NCBI RefSeq assembly: GCF_020026305.1
Contig: NZ_CP075691.1
Coordinates: 4,216,001 to 4,280,000, forward strand
From: Streptomyces sp. 135
GTDB taxonomy: Bacteria > Actinomycetota > Actinomycetes > Streptomycetales > Streptomycetaceae
Direction of reading: 5' to 3'
DNA: 64,000 bases
Part shown: piece by piece, positions 42,047 through 50,545 of the stretch
Numbering within the stretch: the stretch's first letter is position 1
How the letters are laid out: every line of letters starts with the position of its first letter
The notes under the pieces: generated by a model
Database searches by the model: none
The model's input: the letters and a program-made list of their open reading frames with translations, nothing else
What the model was told of the DNA's origin: nothing
Program-made: the position numbers and the translations under genes

Positions 42047-42943
42047 TCAGATGCTGATAGAGAAGGCGAGTGTCCCTAGTAGCTTTCCGATCTCACGCTG
42101 CAATCTCTGTGCCGCGGGCAGCAGCCGGTCCGCCTGACCTGCGGGCACGGAAATGGCCAAGGTCGCCGCGGTGTCTCCCGCCAAGATCGGAATCGCCGCG
42201 CAGACCGTCCCCAACGCGTACTCCTGTCGCTCCACCACGGGCCTCATCCGCTCCATCGCCTCGAGCCGACGCAGAAACGTGCGGTCGTCGCGGACCGAGT
42301 AACGCGTGATCGATTGAACCGGATAGCGATCGAGGTGGTCCTGCCTGGCCTCGTCGTCGAGTTGGGAGAGCAGGCACTGCCCGATGGCGTGGGCGTGACC
42401 CGTCTCCCGGAAGTCTGCCCATTCCTCGACCGCGGGATTGCCCGGGGTGTCGGAGACCGCCACGATCTCGATCTCGCCCTCGCGGTAGACCGCGAAGTAC
42501 ACCGGCACCCCGATGATGTCCCGGCAGTGCGCCAGCGCATCACCGATCGTGCCGCGACGATTCTGCTGCGCCCCGCTGCTGCTGAGCCGCTCGGCCGCCT
42601 CGCCGAGTACGAACACTCCTTTCTCGCGGCGCAGATAGCCCTCGTGGGTCAGCGTGCGCAGCAGGTGGTAGGCGGTGGGGAGCGCGAGCCCCGCCTCGCG
42701 GGCCAGTTGCTTGGCGGGCGCGCCGTCCGGGTGCGTGGCGGCGGCTTCCAGCAGCCGCATGGCCCGCTGCACGGAGCCGATGAGGGTGGGCGTGACGGTG
42801 GCGGCGGCCGTGGCCGTGGCGTCCGCCGGTGGAAGGGCGCTGGCGTCGGCCGGTAAGGGGGTGGCGTCGGCCCGTGCGGTGGAGGTGGCGGCCGGTGAAG
42901 TGGGGGTACCGACCGGTGAAGTGGAGGCGTCGACCGCGGCCAA
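42047..42943 (-). CDS. ssgR: SsgR, IclR-family regulator of ssgA
   Basis: A protein of up to 298 residues. The IclR HTH (about 55-115) includes LIGSVQRAMRLLEAAATHPDGAPAKQLAREAGLALPTAYHLLRTL, followed by the IclR ligand domain ending DRLLPAAQRLQREIGKLLG. In S. coelicolor SsgR activates ssgA, which lies 130 bases downstream. The N-terminal ~50 residues (Ala/Thr/Pro repeats encoded by a GCCGGTGAA-like DNA repeat) begin at a TTG and may not be translated; a start nearer VTPTLIGSVQRAM is possible. An inverted CACTT/AAGTG at 41959-41975 in the gap is a possible binding site. Confidence 0.9.
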   Translation of the reverse strand: MAAVDASTSPVGTPTSPAATSTARADATPLPADASALPPADATATAAATVTPTLIGSVQRAMRLLEAAATHPDGAPAKQLAREAGLALPTAYHLLRTLTHEGYLRREKGVFVLGEAAERLSSSGAQQNRRGTIGDALAHCRDIIGVPVYFAVYREGEIEIVAVSDTPGNPAVEEWADFRETGHAHAIGQCLLSQLDDEARQDHLDRYPVQSITRYSVRDDRTFLRRLEAMERMRPVVERQEYALGTVCAAIPILAGDTAATLAISVPAGQADRLLPAAQRLQREIGKLLGTLAFSISI

Positions 42944-43201
42944 GGTTCACTCCCGAAGCGCGTGGGGGGGGCCGCCCGTGCCCGGAGAAACACGGGAGGG
43001 CAATGCGCCCGTCCGCGGGGGACGACCCCGCGTCGGTTTTCGGACTCTAACCCTTGGCCACCGCTCTGCGGCCGTCTGCGGGGAAACATCCCCCGGCCGA
43101 GGGACCCGTTTCGAAAAGTCACCGCCAGGCAGTAACCAATCGGTGAGCAACCACTTCAGCGACGGTTGTAGGTGATCAGTGCCCGATGCATGCGGCGGCG
43201 A

Positions 43202-43423
43202 TCACCAATCGGTGCGGGACGAGGACGCGCCGGATATGAACTTCCGTACGACATAAATGAGTCCACCGACCAAGGCGACGAATAGCAGCGCCTTGAAGAG
43301 CAGGCCGACGACGAACCCGACAACGGTCGCTATCACACCGCCGAACACGACCAAGGCGATGACGGGCACGGCCACCCACTTCACCCACCACGGCATTCCC
43401 GCAAAGATCTCCTTCGCCGCCAT
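43202..43423 (-). CDS. Small membrane protein (DUF5326-like)
   Basis: A 73-residue protein with two hydrophobic segments (about 14-38 and 42-58: VAVPVIALVVFGGVIATVVGFVVGLLFKALLFVALVGGLIYVV) and a short basic C-terminal tail. Such small proteins are conserved in streptomycetes near ssgA; the DUF5326 name is from memory. It starts at ATG 43423 with AAGGA close upstream. Function unknown; it is monocistronic. Confidence 0.8.
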   Translation of the reverse strand: MAAKEIFAGMPWWVKWVAVPVIALVVFGGVIATVVGFVVGLLFKALLFVALVGGLIYVVRKFISGASSSRTDW

Positions 43424-43592
43424 CGTCCTTACCTCTCTCCGCACACTTCACGTCGGTGCGGGATCCTGAATGTCCGCAGGCTCCCGGCTTCTTGCATTCG
43501 ATGCTAGAGCGCCAAAGCCCTCTGCGGGGGCCGCGCAGCCCTTGTCCTCCCCTGATCCGACCCTGAGAGAACCCCGAGGTCAGACCTCACCC

Positions 43593-43910
43593 TCAGGCCT
43601 CGGGCGGGGAGAAGACGACCAGGACCCGCAGGTCCTCGCTGATGTGGTGGAACTTGTGGGCCACCCCGGCCGGCACGTACACGACGCTGCCGCGCGCGAC
43701 CGACGTGGTCTCCATGCCGACCGTGATCGAGGCACGGCCGCTGACGACCATGTAGACCTCGTCCTGCCCGTGCGGCTGCTGCGGGTCGGACTCCCCCGCG
43801 TCGAGCGCGTAGAGACCGACCGACATGTTCCGCTCCCGCAGAAACTGCAGATACGCCCCGTCGTTCGCGGCGCGCTCCGCCTCCAGATCGTCCAGCCGGA
43901 ATGCCTTCAT
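43593..43910 (-). CDS. Cupin-domain protein
   Basis: A 105-residue single cupin. The metal-binding motifs are visible as PHGQDEVYMVVSGRASITVG (His, Glu) and PAGVAHKFHHIS (second His). Small cupins may be dioxygenases, isomerases or binding proteins, and the substrate is unknown. ATG 43910 follows GAGGG. Upstream, the tandem repeat GCGGATGTCC recurs at 43945-43980 in the gap to the divergent holin-like gene. Confidence 0.85.
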   Translation of the reverse strand: MKAFRLDDLEAERAANDGAYLQFLRERNMSVGLYALDAGESDPQQPHGQDEVYMVVSGRASITVGMETTSVARGSVVYVPAGVAHKFHHISEDLRVLVVFSPPEA

Positions 43911-44036
43911 CGCCCTCGTACGCCCCTCGCTGGTGCTCGTCCCGCGGATGTCCGCGGATGTCCCGCGGATGTCCCGCGGATTCCGCCGGTCTCGTGACCC
44001 GACCGCTTCCGGTCCACGTCTGCCACGATCAGACAC

Positions 44037-44417
44037 ATGAAGAATTTCGTAGTCAAGACGATCGCCAACGCCGCGGCCCTGGCCGTAGCCGTATGGCTGC
44101 TCGACAAGATCACGCTGACCGGCGGCAGCACCGGCAAGAAGGTCGGCACCCTGATCGTCGTCGCGCTGCTCTTCGGACTGGTGAACTTCCTGGTCAAGCC
44201 GGTGGTGAAGGTCCTCACCTTCCCCTTGTTCATCCTGACCCTGGGACTGATCACCCTCGTGGTCAACGCCCTGATGCTGCTGCTCACCTCGTGGCTGGCC
44301 GACAAGTTCGACGTCAGCTTCCATGTGGAGGGCTTCTGGACCGCCGTCCTGGGCGGCCTGATCATCTCGATCGTGTCCTGGGCCATGAACATGGTGCTCC
44401 CGGACGACAAGGACTGA
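44037..44417 (+). CDS. Phage-holin-family (superfamily IV) membrane protein
   Basis: A 126-residue protein with four membrane helices (about 5-22, 38-55, 60-85 and 100-120) of the mycobacterial-type holin IV family, common in actinobacterial chromosomes outside prophages. It starts at ATG 44037; CACGAT seven bases before could be a -10 box. Its stop is six bases before the cystathionine-type enzyme start, so they may be co-transcribed. A true lysis role is unlikely without phage genes. Confidence 0.85.
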   Translation: MKNFVVKTIANAAALAVAVWLLDKITLTGGSTGKKVGTLIVVALLFGLVNFLVKPVVKVLTFPLFILTLGLITLVVNALMLLLTSWLADKFDVSFHVEGFWTAVLGGLIISIVSWAMNMVLPDDKD

Positions 44418-44422
44418 TCGGC

Positions 44423-45568
44423 ATGACGGACTCTTCGGTGACAGGCATCGGTGACGGGACGCGAGCGGTGCGGGCCGGGCTGCCCGAGCCGGTGAAGCAC
44501 GAACCCACGCTGCCCGGCCCGGTGTTCGCCGCGCACTTCCACCTCCCCGGCGACCCCACCGGCGGCTACGCCTACGCACGCGACGAGAACCCCACCTGGA
44601 CGCACCTGGAACGCGCCATCGGCGAGCTGGAGGCCCCGGGCGCCGGTGCGGACGTCGAGACGCTCGCCTTCGCCTCCGGCATGGCCGCGATCTCGGCGGT
44701 GCTCTTCTCCCAGCTGCGCGCCGGGGACGCGGTGGTCCTGCCGGACGACGGCTACCAAGTGCTCCCCCTCGTCCACGAGCAGCTCACGGCGTACGGCATC
44801 GAGGTGCGCACCGCCCCGACGGCCGGTGACGCCCAGCTCGACGTCCTGGACGGTGCCAAGCTGCTGTGGATCGAGACGCCGTCCAACCCCGGCCTCGACG
44901 TGTGCGACGTGCGTCGCCTCGCCGATGCGGCACGCGCGCGTGGCGTCCTGGTGGCGGTCGACAACACCCTGGCCACACCGCTCGGCCAGCGCCCCCTCGA
45001 ACTGGGCGCCCACTTCGCGGTGGCCAGCGGCACGAAGATGCTCACCGGCCACGGAGACATCCTCCTGGGGTACGTCACCTGCCGCGACGCGGAGCTGACC
45101 GCTTCCGTACGGCGCTGGCGCAAGATCGTCGGTGCCATCCCCGGTCCCATGGAGGCCTGGCTCGCGCACCGCTCGCTCGCCACACTCCACCTGCGTGCCG
45201 ACCGGCAGAACGCGAACGCCCTGGCCCTCGCCGAGGCGCTGCGCGATCGGCCCGAGGTGGCGGGGCTGCGCTACCCCGGGCTGCCCGACGACCCCTCGTA
45301 CAAGATCGCCTCGCGGCAGATGCGGCGCTTCGGGTGCGTGGTCTCCTTCACGCTGCCCACCCGCGCACGTGCCGAGCGGTTCCTGGAAGCGCTGCGTCTC
45401 GTCGACGACGCGACGAGCTTCGGCGGTGTGCGGTCCACGGCCGAGCGGCGCGGGCGCTGGGGCGGCGATGACGTCCCGGAGGGCTTCATCCGCTTCTCCG
45501 CGGGCGCCGAGGACCCGCATGACCTGGTGGATGACGTGCTCCGCGCGCTGGACGCGTCCGCCGAGTGA
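44423..45568 (+). CDS. Cystathionine gamma-lyase/synthase family PLP enzyme
   Basis: A 381-residue Cys/Met-metabolism PLP enzyme. The family block TLAFASGMAAISAVL, the WIETPSNPGLDV motif, VDNTLATPLGQRPLELGA and the Schiff-base Lys in ASGTKMLTGHGDILLG (usually SATKYLNGHSD) are visible. It may act in trans-sulfuration (cystathionine or homocysteine metabolism); the changed active-site neighbourhood leaves the exact reaction open. The start is ATG 44423 after TGATCGGC. A 12-pair terminator follows. Confidence 0.9.
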   Translation: MTDSSVTGIGDGTRAVRAGLPEPVKHEPTLPGPVFAAHFHLPGDPTGGYAYARDENPTWTHLERAIGELEAPGAGADVETLAFASGMAAISAVLFSQLRAGDAVVLPDDGYQVLPLVHEQLTAYGIEVRTAPTAGDAQLDVLDGAKLLWIETPSNPGLDVCDVRRLADAARARGVLVAVDNTLATPLGQRPLELGAHFAVASGTKMLTGHGDILLGYVTCRDAELTASVRRWRKIVGAIPGPMEAWLAHRSLATLHLRADRQNANALALAEALRDRPEVAGLRYPGLPDDPSYKIASRQMRRFGCVVSFTLPTRARAERFLEALRLVDDATSFGGVRSTAERRGRWGGDDVPEGFIRFSAGAEDPHDLVDDVLRALDASAE

Positions 45569-45646
45569 GAACTGCCGACGACCCGGCCGCTCCTGTGCGC
45601 CGACGCCGCCCTCGGCCCCGGACGACACCCGGGCTACGTACGACGA

Positions 45647-45681
45647 ACGGTCCGAGCCTCCCCCCTCGTGGCTCGGACCGT
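45647..45681 (+). terminator. Terminator after the cystathionine-type gene
   Basis: ACGGTCCGAGCC pairs perfectly with GGCTCGGACCGT around an 11-base loop, 78 bases after the stop codon. Confidence 0.75.
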
Positions 45682-45816
45682 CCCGGTTCCGCGTGCGAAG
45701 AACCGCGTCCACAAGGCTAGTTGACTGTGTGTCAGTGTCCAATCACAGTAGCGACAGAGACCTATCGACATATTTATAGTTGTGCGCGCCCTGGGGTGAA
45801 GGGGAGGGACGTCGTC

Positions 45817-46767
45817 ATGGATCTGGCCCTGTTACGCACCTTCGTGACGGTGCACCGGGCCGGTTCCTTCACCCGCGCCGCGGCACTGCTCGGCCTCTCA
45901 CAGCCCGCCGTCACGTCCCAGATCCGCACCCTGGAGCGGCAGCTCGGCCGCCCTCTCTTCCTGCGCCAGGCCCGCGGCGTGACCCCCACGACCATCGGCG
46001 ACGAACTCGCCCACAAGGCCGCCCCGCACCTGGACGCGCTCATGGAGATCGCCGAGGCCGGGCCCGACGAGGAGTCGTCCATGCGCACCCTCCACCTCGC
46101 GGGACCGCCCGAGTTCACCGCCGAGCGTGCCCTGCCCGCGCTCACCGCCCTGACCGGACAGGACGGCCACGGCTACGCCCTGCGCGCCTCGTTCGGCACC
46201 GCCGACGAGGTCCTGGAGGGGCTCGCGGCCGGACATCACGACCTGGCCATCGCCACGGCCCGGCCGCGCGGCGCGCTGCTCACCGCGACGCCGCTCTGCG
46301 ACGAGGAGCACGTCTTGGTCGCGGGGGAGCGCTGGGCCGCCCGTCTCGGCCTCGGTGGGCTGGGAGCCGGCGGGCTGGTCCCGCGCAGTTTCGGCCGCGG
46401 GGGACTGGGCCGCGGGGGAGCGCTGCCGCTGGAGAACCTGCCGGTGGTCGAGGTGCACGAGACGCTGCCGTTCGTCTCCCGCTACTGGGCCGCTGTCTTC
46501 GACGCCCGCCCGGCCGCCTCCGGCGCCGTCATCGTGCCGGACCTGCGGGCGGTCCTCGCCTGCGCGGCCTCGGGCGCCGGCCTCGCCGTACTGCCCCGCT
46601 ACCTCTGCGCCGACGCCCTGAAGCGCGGGGATGTCGTGACCCTCCTCGAACCCCCGGTGCCGCCGTTGCGTACGTACTTCCTGGTCGTGCGCACCGGTAC
46701 GCAGGCCATGCCCCACATCGCTCGGGCGCATGAATGGCTGCTGCGGGCCGCCGCCGAATGGTCTTGA
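45817..46767 (+). CDS. LysR-family transcriptional regulator
   Basis: A 316-residue regulator. The HTH is MDLALLRTFVTVHRAGSFTRAAALLGLSQPAVTSQIRTLERQLGRPLFLR. The substrate-binding domain starts near residue 90. A Gly-rich insert (GLGGLGAGGLVPRSFGRGGLGRGG) near residues 180-205 is unusual and may be a surface loop. ATG 45817 follows GGAGGGAC. There is no divergent target gene, so the regulon is unknown. Confidence 0.92.
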   Translation: MDLALLRTFVTVHRAGSFTRAAALLGLSQPAVTSQIRTLERQLGRPLFLRQARGVTPTTIGDELAHKAAPHLDALMEIAEAGPDEESSMRTLHLAGPPEFTAERALPALTALTGQDGHGYALRASFGTADEVLEGLAAGHHDLAIATARPRGALLTATPLCDEEHVLVAGERWAARLGLGGLGAGGLVPRSFGRGGLGRGGALPLENLPVVEVHETLPFVSRYWAAVFDARPAASGAVIVPDLRAVLACAASGAGLAVLPRYLCADALKRGDVVTLLEPPVPPLRTYFLVVRTGTQAMPHIARAHEWLLRAAAEWS

Positions 46768-46814
46768 GGGACGGTCGGCGACTGGGCTTGATGGCGGTTC
46801 CGAGTGGGCCGCGA

Positions 46815-46830
46815 TGTTTCACGTGGAACA
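46815..46830. promoter_or_regulatory. parS site upstream of NUDIX gene
   Basis: TGTTTCACGTGGAACA equals the inverse of the B. subtilis parS consensus (TGTTCCACGTGAAACA) and differs from the Streptomyces consensus at one base. It lies 20 bases before the NUDIX start codon and 48 bases after the LysR stop. Confidence 0.8.
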
Positions 46831-46850
46831 GTCCGGGCCACATTCCCCCC

Positions 46851-47333
46851 ATGACCGTCCGACCCGTGGTCAAACGCACCGCGCGCGCCGTCCTGCTGGA
46901 CGGAGACGACCTGATCCTGATCAAGCGGACCAAGCCCGGCGTCGATCCGTACTGGATCACCCCGGGAGGCGGCGTGGAACCGGAGGACGCCACCGTCGTC
47001 GACGCGCTCCACCGCGAGGTGCACGAGGAACTCGGCGCCAAGATCACCGACGTCGTGCCCTGCTTCGTCGACACCGTGGAGCACATCGGTGAGGACGGCG
47101 GCGCGACCGGCGTGAAGGTGCAGCACTTCTTCGTCTGCCGTCTGGAGTCCATGGACACCGGCCTGCGGCACGGTCCCGAGATCGAGGAGCCGTGCGGCGA
47201 GTACGAGATCGTGCACGTGCCCTTCACCCGGGTCGGCATCGCCTCGGTCCACCTCGTACCGCTGTCGCTGCGGCACTATCTGGACGGCAACATCGAGGGC
47301 GTACGCGCGATGCACGCCCCTGATCTGGGCTGA
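46851..47333 (+). CDS. NUDIX hydrolase
   Basis: A 160-residue protein. The NUDIX box GGGVEPEDATVVDALHREVHEELGA matches Gx5Ex7REUxEExGU and lies at about residues 40-64. The family cleaves nucleoside diphosphate-linked compounds; the substrate is unknown. The start ATG 46851 has no ribosome-binding site. The parS palindrome lies 20 bases upstream. The stop is 15 bases from the end of the convergent flavohemoglobin gene. Confidence 0.9.
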   Translation: MTVRPVVKRTARAVLLDGDDLILIKRTKPGVDPYWITPGGGVEPEDATVVDALHREVHEELGAKITDVVPCFVDTVEHIGEDGGATGVKVQHFFVCRLESMDTGLRHGPEIEEPCGEYEIVHVPFTRVGIASVHLVPLSLRHYLDGNIEGVRAMHAPDLG

Positions 47334-47347
47334 ACCGGGCCGTGGGT

Positions 47348-48898
47348 TCAGTCCCCCGCGACCACCAGCTCCTCCACGGAGTCATGGCGGATGCGGGCCT
47401 CGGGGATGCCGACGTCTCGCAGCGCGTCCATTCCGCTGCGGATCATGCCGGGCGGTCCCGAGAGATAGGCGTCGTACTCGTTCCACGGGCCGTACTCGCG
47501 CACGGCGTCCGGCAGTTGGGCCCGCTGGTCCACGACCGGGCGGACGGAGAGCCAGGGGTGGCTCTGTTGCAGCCGCAGCATCGTGTCGATGTCGTACAGG
47601 TCGTGATCGGTGCGGGCGCCGTAGAACACCTCCACCGGGCGCCGCCTGCCGTGCTCGGCGACGTCCTCGACCAAGGCCTTGATCGGCGCGATGCCCGTGC
47701 CGCCGCCCAGACAGAGAAGGCCGCTGTCGGTGGTGTGGTCGACGGTCATCGAGCCTCCCGGCGGCCCCAGCCGCAGGACGTCCCCGGGACGGGCGTGGTG
47801 CACGAGTGCGTTGGAGACCCAGCCGGCCGGAACGGCCTTGACGTGGAAGGAGAGCAGCCCGTCGGAGCGGGGCGCCGACGCGAAGGAATAGTGCCGCCAG
47901 ATCCGCGGCCACCAAGGGGTCTCCAGACTGGTGTACTGCCCGGCCAGGAACGGATACGGCTGGTCCGGGCGGACCGTGACCACGGCGATGTCCGGGGTCC
48001 GCAGGTCGTGTGAGACGACCTCCGCGAACCACCAGGCGGGGGCGCGCAGTTCGTCCTCGGCCGCCGCGTCGATCATGACCTGGGAGATCGTCGTGTACGT
48101 GCGGACCCAGGCGGCCTCGGTCTCCTCGTCCCAGATCGCGCTCGCGTACCGGCTCAGCGAACCGATCAGGCATTCACCGACGGCCGGATAGTGCTCGGGG
48201 CGGGTGCCGTACTTGCGGTGCCCCCGGCCGAGGTTCTTCAGATACGAGACGAGTACGTCGGTGTGGTCGATGTGCTCGGCCGCTGTCAGCAGCGCCTTGA
48301 GGAGGCGGTCCCGCTGGGCGTCCATCGCAGCGGGGAACATCGGGCGCAGGTCGGGGTGGCGGGTGAAGAGCAGCGCGTAGAAGTACGAGGTGACCTGGTC
48401 GGCGACAGGGCCGATCTCGGCCATCGTGCGCTGCACCAGGGCGGCGTCGGGCGACACCGGTCGGGACGGCTTCGCCACGGAGGCCTGCGTCACGGAGTCC
48501 TTCACCACGGGGGGTGGCGCCGACTGTGTCACCGGGGGTGGAGTGGGCCGGGGCTGCACTGCGGGGGACGGGCCGACCGAAGCGGCAGCCAGTATTCGCT
48601 CCTCCGCCGAGCTGCTCGCGGAGCCGTCCGCGGAGCCGGCCGCCGCCTCGTTCACCGCCTCGTCCGACGGCCTTTCCCCCGGTTCAGCGAAAGGCTCCGC
48701 GGCGGGCACGGGGCCCTCGGGCCGGCCCAGGGGACGTATGGAAGCGGGCCGCCGACCCTCGGGGGCCTGGTGCGCGTCGGCGCCGGGCGGCTGCGGGTGG
48801 CCGTCCTCCGGCCGCTTCGGTGGCCTGCGCGGGGTGAACCAGCCACCCCCGCCGCCGGAAGTGCCGTCGTCCGACGACGTGGTGGTCGGAGCGTCCAT
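47348..48898 (-). CDS. Flavohemoglobin-like protein with long N-terminal extension
   Basis: A 516-residue protein with three conserved parts. The globin (about residues 150-285) carries LRPMFPAAMDAQRDRLLKALLTA and the haem-proximal His in LGRGHRKYG. The FAD domain has the RHYSFASAPR motif, and the NAD domain GGGTGIAPIKALVEDV and YLSGPPGMI. Flavohemoglobins convert nitric oxide to nitrate. The first ~150 residues are Pro/Ser/Ala-rich and probably disordered. The ATG 48898 is supported by GAGG six bases upstream; further upstream starts are open. Confidence 0.93.
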   Translation of the reverse strand: MDAPTTTSSDDGTSGGGGGWFTPRRPPKRPEDGHPQPPGADAHQAPEGRRPASIRPLGRPEGPVPAAEPFAEPGERPSDEAVNEAAAGSADGSASSSAEERILAAASVGPSPAVQPRPTPPPVTQSAPPPVVKDSVTQASVAKPSRPVSPDAALVQRTMAEIGPVADQVTSYFYALLFTRHPDLRPMFPAAMDAQRDRLLKALLTAAEHIDHTDVLVSYLKNLGRGHRKYGTRPEHYPAVGECLIGSLSRYASAIWDEETEAAWVRTYTTISQVMIDAAAEDELRAPAWWFAEVVSHDLRTPDIAVVTVRPDQPYPFLAGQYTSLETPWWPRIWRHYSFASAPRSDGLLSFHVKAVPAGWVSNALVHHARPGDVLRLGPPGGSMTVDHTTDSGLLCLGGGTGIAPIKALVEDVAEHGRRRPVEVFYGARTDHDLYDIDTMLRLQQSHPWLSVRPVVDQRAQLPDAVREYGPWNEYDAYLSGPPGMIRSGMDALRDVGIPEARIRHDSVEELVVAGD

Positions 48899-49287
48899 GC
48901 TGTGCCTCGCCTCGAACATCTCTCGGTCGGTCTGTGCACTTCCTGTCGGAAGCCGCCTGCTTTCCCCGCTCTGCCTCGATGGCCGATCCGGCCACATTGA
49001 ACCCCGAGTTACCGGACCCTACGGACAAGTAGGTCGAGAATGTGACATTGGCCGCAGTCACTCACGGCAGCATCCCATTCAGCGTCACCGCGTCGGCCGC
49101 ATAACGAGAAGTACCGGCTCTGGATCTCTCTTCCCCGTTAGGCTTCGTTGACCTGCGCGCGTGCCCCCCAAGATGCGAAGAAGCGCACCCGGCACGAACC
49201 GGAGTCGACCATACCGGCAGCCGCCCGACATACAAGTCCCCTGCCCTTCCTCGGTAATTCAACGCATCTGCCTGCCAATTTCCTCAA
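48899..49287. other. Intergenic region, flavohemoglobin promoter side
   Basis: 389 bases without a gene. AATGTGACATT (49039-49049) is a short palindrome about 140 bases upstream of the flavohemoglobin start and could be an operator; it is not the known NsrR site as far as I can tell. Nothing else stands out. Confidence 0.5.
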
Positions 49288-49920
49288 TTAACGGGCGTGC
49301 CGGACCAATTCGTACGCCTTACGCAGGTCGCGCCCCACGTAAGAGTGGGTGGCCAGGCTGGCCAGCCGTGGGTCCGCATTGACCGCGACAGAAACCGGTA
49401 CGACGCCGAAGAGCTCCAGGTCGGACAGCGAGTCGCCGTACGCGACGCAATCGCTCCGGCGTATCCCGAACTCTTCACAGAGCCGGTCCGCGATCCTCAC
49501 CTTGGCCGCGGCGTCGAGAATGCCCGCCGGTTCGACGGGCTCGGTGAACGGCACGGCCGGAAAAAGTGACCCATGCGCGGCATGCGCGCCCCACTCGACG
49601 AGCCGCTCCACGAAGAAGGACGGCGAGAGCGACACCACCGCGCAGTAGTCACCCGCCTCGTGGATCCGGGCCCAGGTCTCCCGGATACCGGAGAGCCAGG
49701 GCGCCCCCTCAAAGGCGGCGGTCACCTGCGCCTCCGTGAGCTCCGCCCACAGGGAGCACACGCGCACCGCGTACTCCGGCGAGTCGATGCGCCCGGCGAC
49801 GAAGTCCCGCTCCAGCGCCGTGATCTCCGCGTCCAGTCCGAGCTGCCGCGATATCTCTACGGGCGCCGCCGTGCCGTGCAGCAGCGTCCCGTCCAGATCG
49901 AAGAGGTGCAGTCGTGCCAT
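49288..49920 (-). CDS. HAD-superfamily phosphatase (SerB-like, type IB)
   Basis: A 210-residue protein. Motif I is LFDLDGTLL at the N-terminus, motif II VVSLSPSFFVE and motif III CVAYGDSLSDLELFGV. The short helical cap follows motif I, typical of phosphoserine-phosphatase-type HAD enzymes. The real substrate is unknown. It starts at ATG 49920, divergent from the membrane protein gene whose start overlaps a parS site. Confidence 0.9.
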   Translation of the reverse strand: MARLHLFDLDGTLLHGTAAPVEISRQLGLDAEITALERDFVAGRIDSPEYAVRVCSLWAELTEAQVTAAFEGAPWLSGIRETWARIHEAGDYCAVVSLSPSFFVERLVEWGAHAAHGSLFPAVPFTEPVEPAGILDAAAKVRIADRLCEEFGIRRSDCVAYGDSLSDLELFGVVPVSVAVNADPRLASLATHSYVGRDLRKAYELVRHAR

Positions 49921-49989
49921 GTACGCCGAGGCTAGTACCCGCGGTTACTCCCGCTGTCAGACGCCCCGGCCCTGCCTCGGTCGGCACTG

Positions 49990-50005
49990 TGTTTCACGTG
50001 AAACT
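49990..50005. promoter_or_regulatory. parS site overlapping a membrane protein gene start
   Basis: TGTTTCACGTGAAACT contains the perfect core GTTTCACGTGAAAC (49991-50004). The GTG at 49998 inside it is a probable start codon, exactly as for cydD. Confidence 0.85.
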
Positions 50006-50540
50006 TAGCCGCCCCGCTCGCCGGGCCACCCTGGTCGTCCATGTCATCGGCGCAGCCTGCTGGCTCGGGCTCACGCTCGGGCTCGTCGCCCTCGCCCTCG
50101 CCCTCACCGCGATCACGACGGACGCCTCCGCGGCCGTGGAAGCCTCCGTCCGCTCGATGAAGGTATTCGCGGACTGGCTGGTTCTCCCGCTCGCCCTGGT
50201 GACCCTGGTGAGCGGACTGGTGCTGTCCTTGGGCACCCAGTGGGGCCTCGCCAGGCACCGCTGGGTCTACACGAAGTTCTGGCTCACCCTGGCCACCACC
50301 CTCGCGTCGGCCTTCGCGCTGCGTCCCGGTGTCGACGAGTCGGCCGCGACCGTGTCCGCGGGCAATCCGGTCACCGACACGGCCGGCCTGATCGCCGGCC
50401 CACTCATCTCGCTCAGCGCCTACCTGTTCATGACGGTCCTGTCGGTGCTCAAGCCCTGGGGGCTTACCCGTCGTGGCCAAAAGCAACGTGCTTCTGCCCA
50501 CAAACGGGTGGACGCCGGGGACGTACGTCAGACAGCCTGA
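49998..50540 (+). CDS. Four-helix membrane protein (DUF2269-like)
   Basis: A protein of about 180 residues. Four hydrophobic segments (about 8-30, 50-72, 85-105 and 125-150) carry VVHVIGAACWLGLTLGLVALALALTAI and WLVLPLALVTLVSGLVLSLGTQWGL, resembling DUF2269 membrane proteins. Function unknown. The start is uncertain: GTG 49998 lies inside the parS palindrome, GTG 49989 is a close alternative, and neither has a ribosome-binding site. The stop is five bases before the GNAT gene. Confidence 0.75.
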   Translation: MKLSRPARRATLVVHVIGAACWLGLTLGLVALALALTAITTDASAAVEASVRSMKVFADWLVLPLALVTLVSGLVLSLGTQWGLARHRWVYTKFWLTLATTLASAFALRPGVDESAATVSAGNPVTDTAGLIAGPLISLSAYLFMTVLSVLKPWGLTRRGQKQRASAHKRVDAGDVRQTA

Positions 50541-50545
50541 CCCGA

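Noticed and set aside
44037..44417. Prophage remnant suggested by the holin-family gene
   Set aside because: No integrase, structural or lysis gene nearby; this holin-like family is widespread as ordinary membrane proteins.
46814..46850. Start of the NUDIX protein at ATG 46814 (MFHVEQ)
   Set aside because: That ATG is in a different frame from the NUDIX gene; the pattern arises from the parS sequence.
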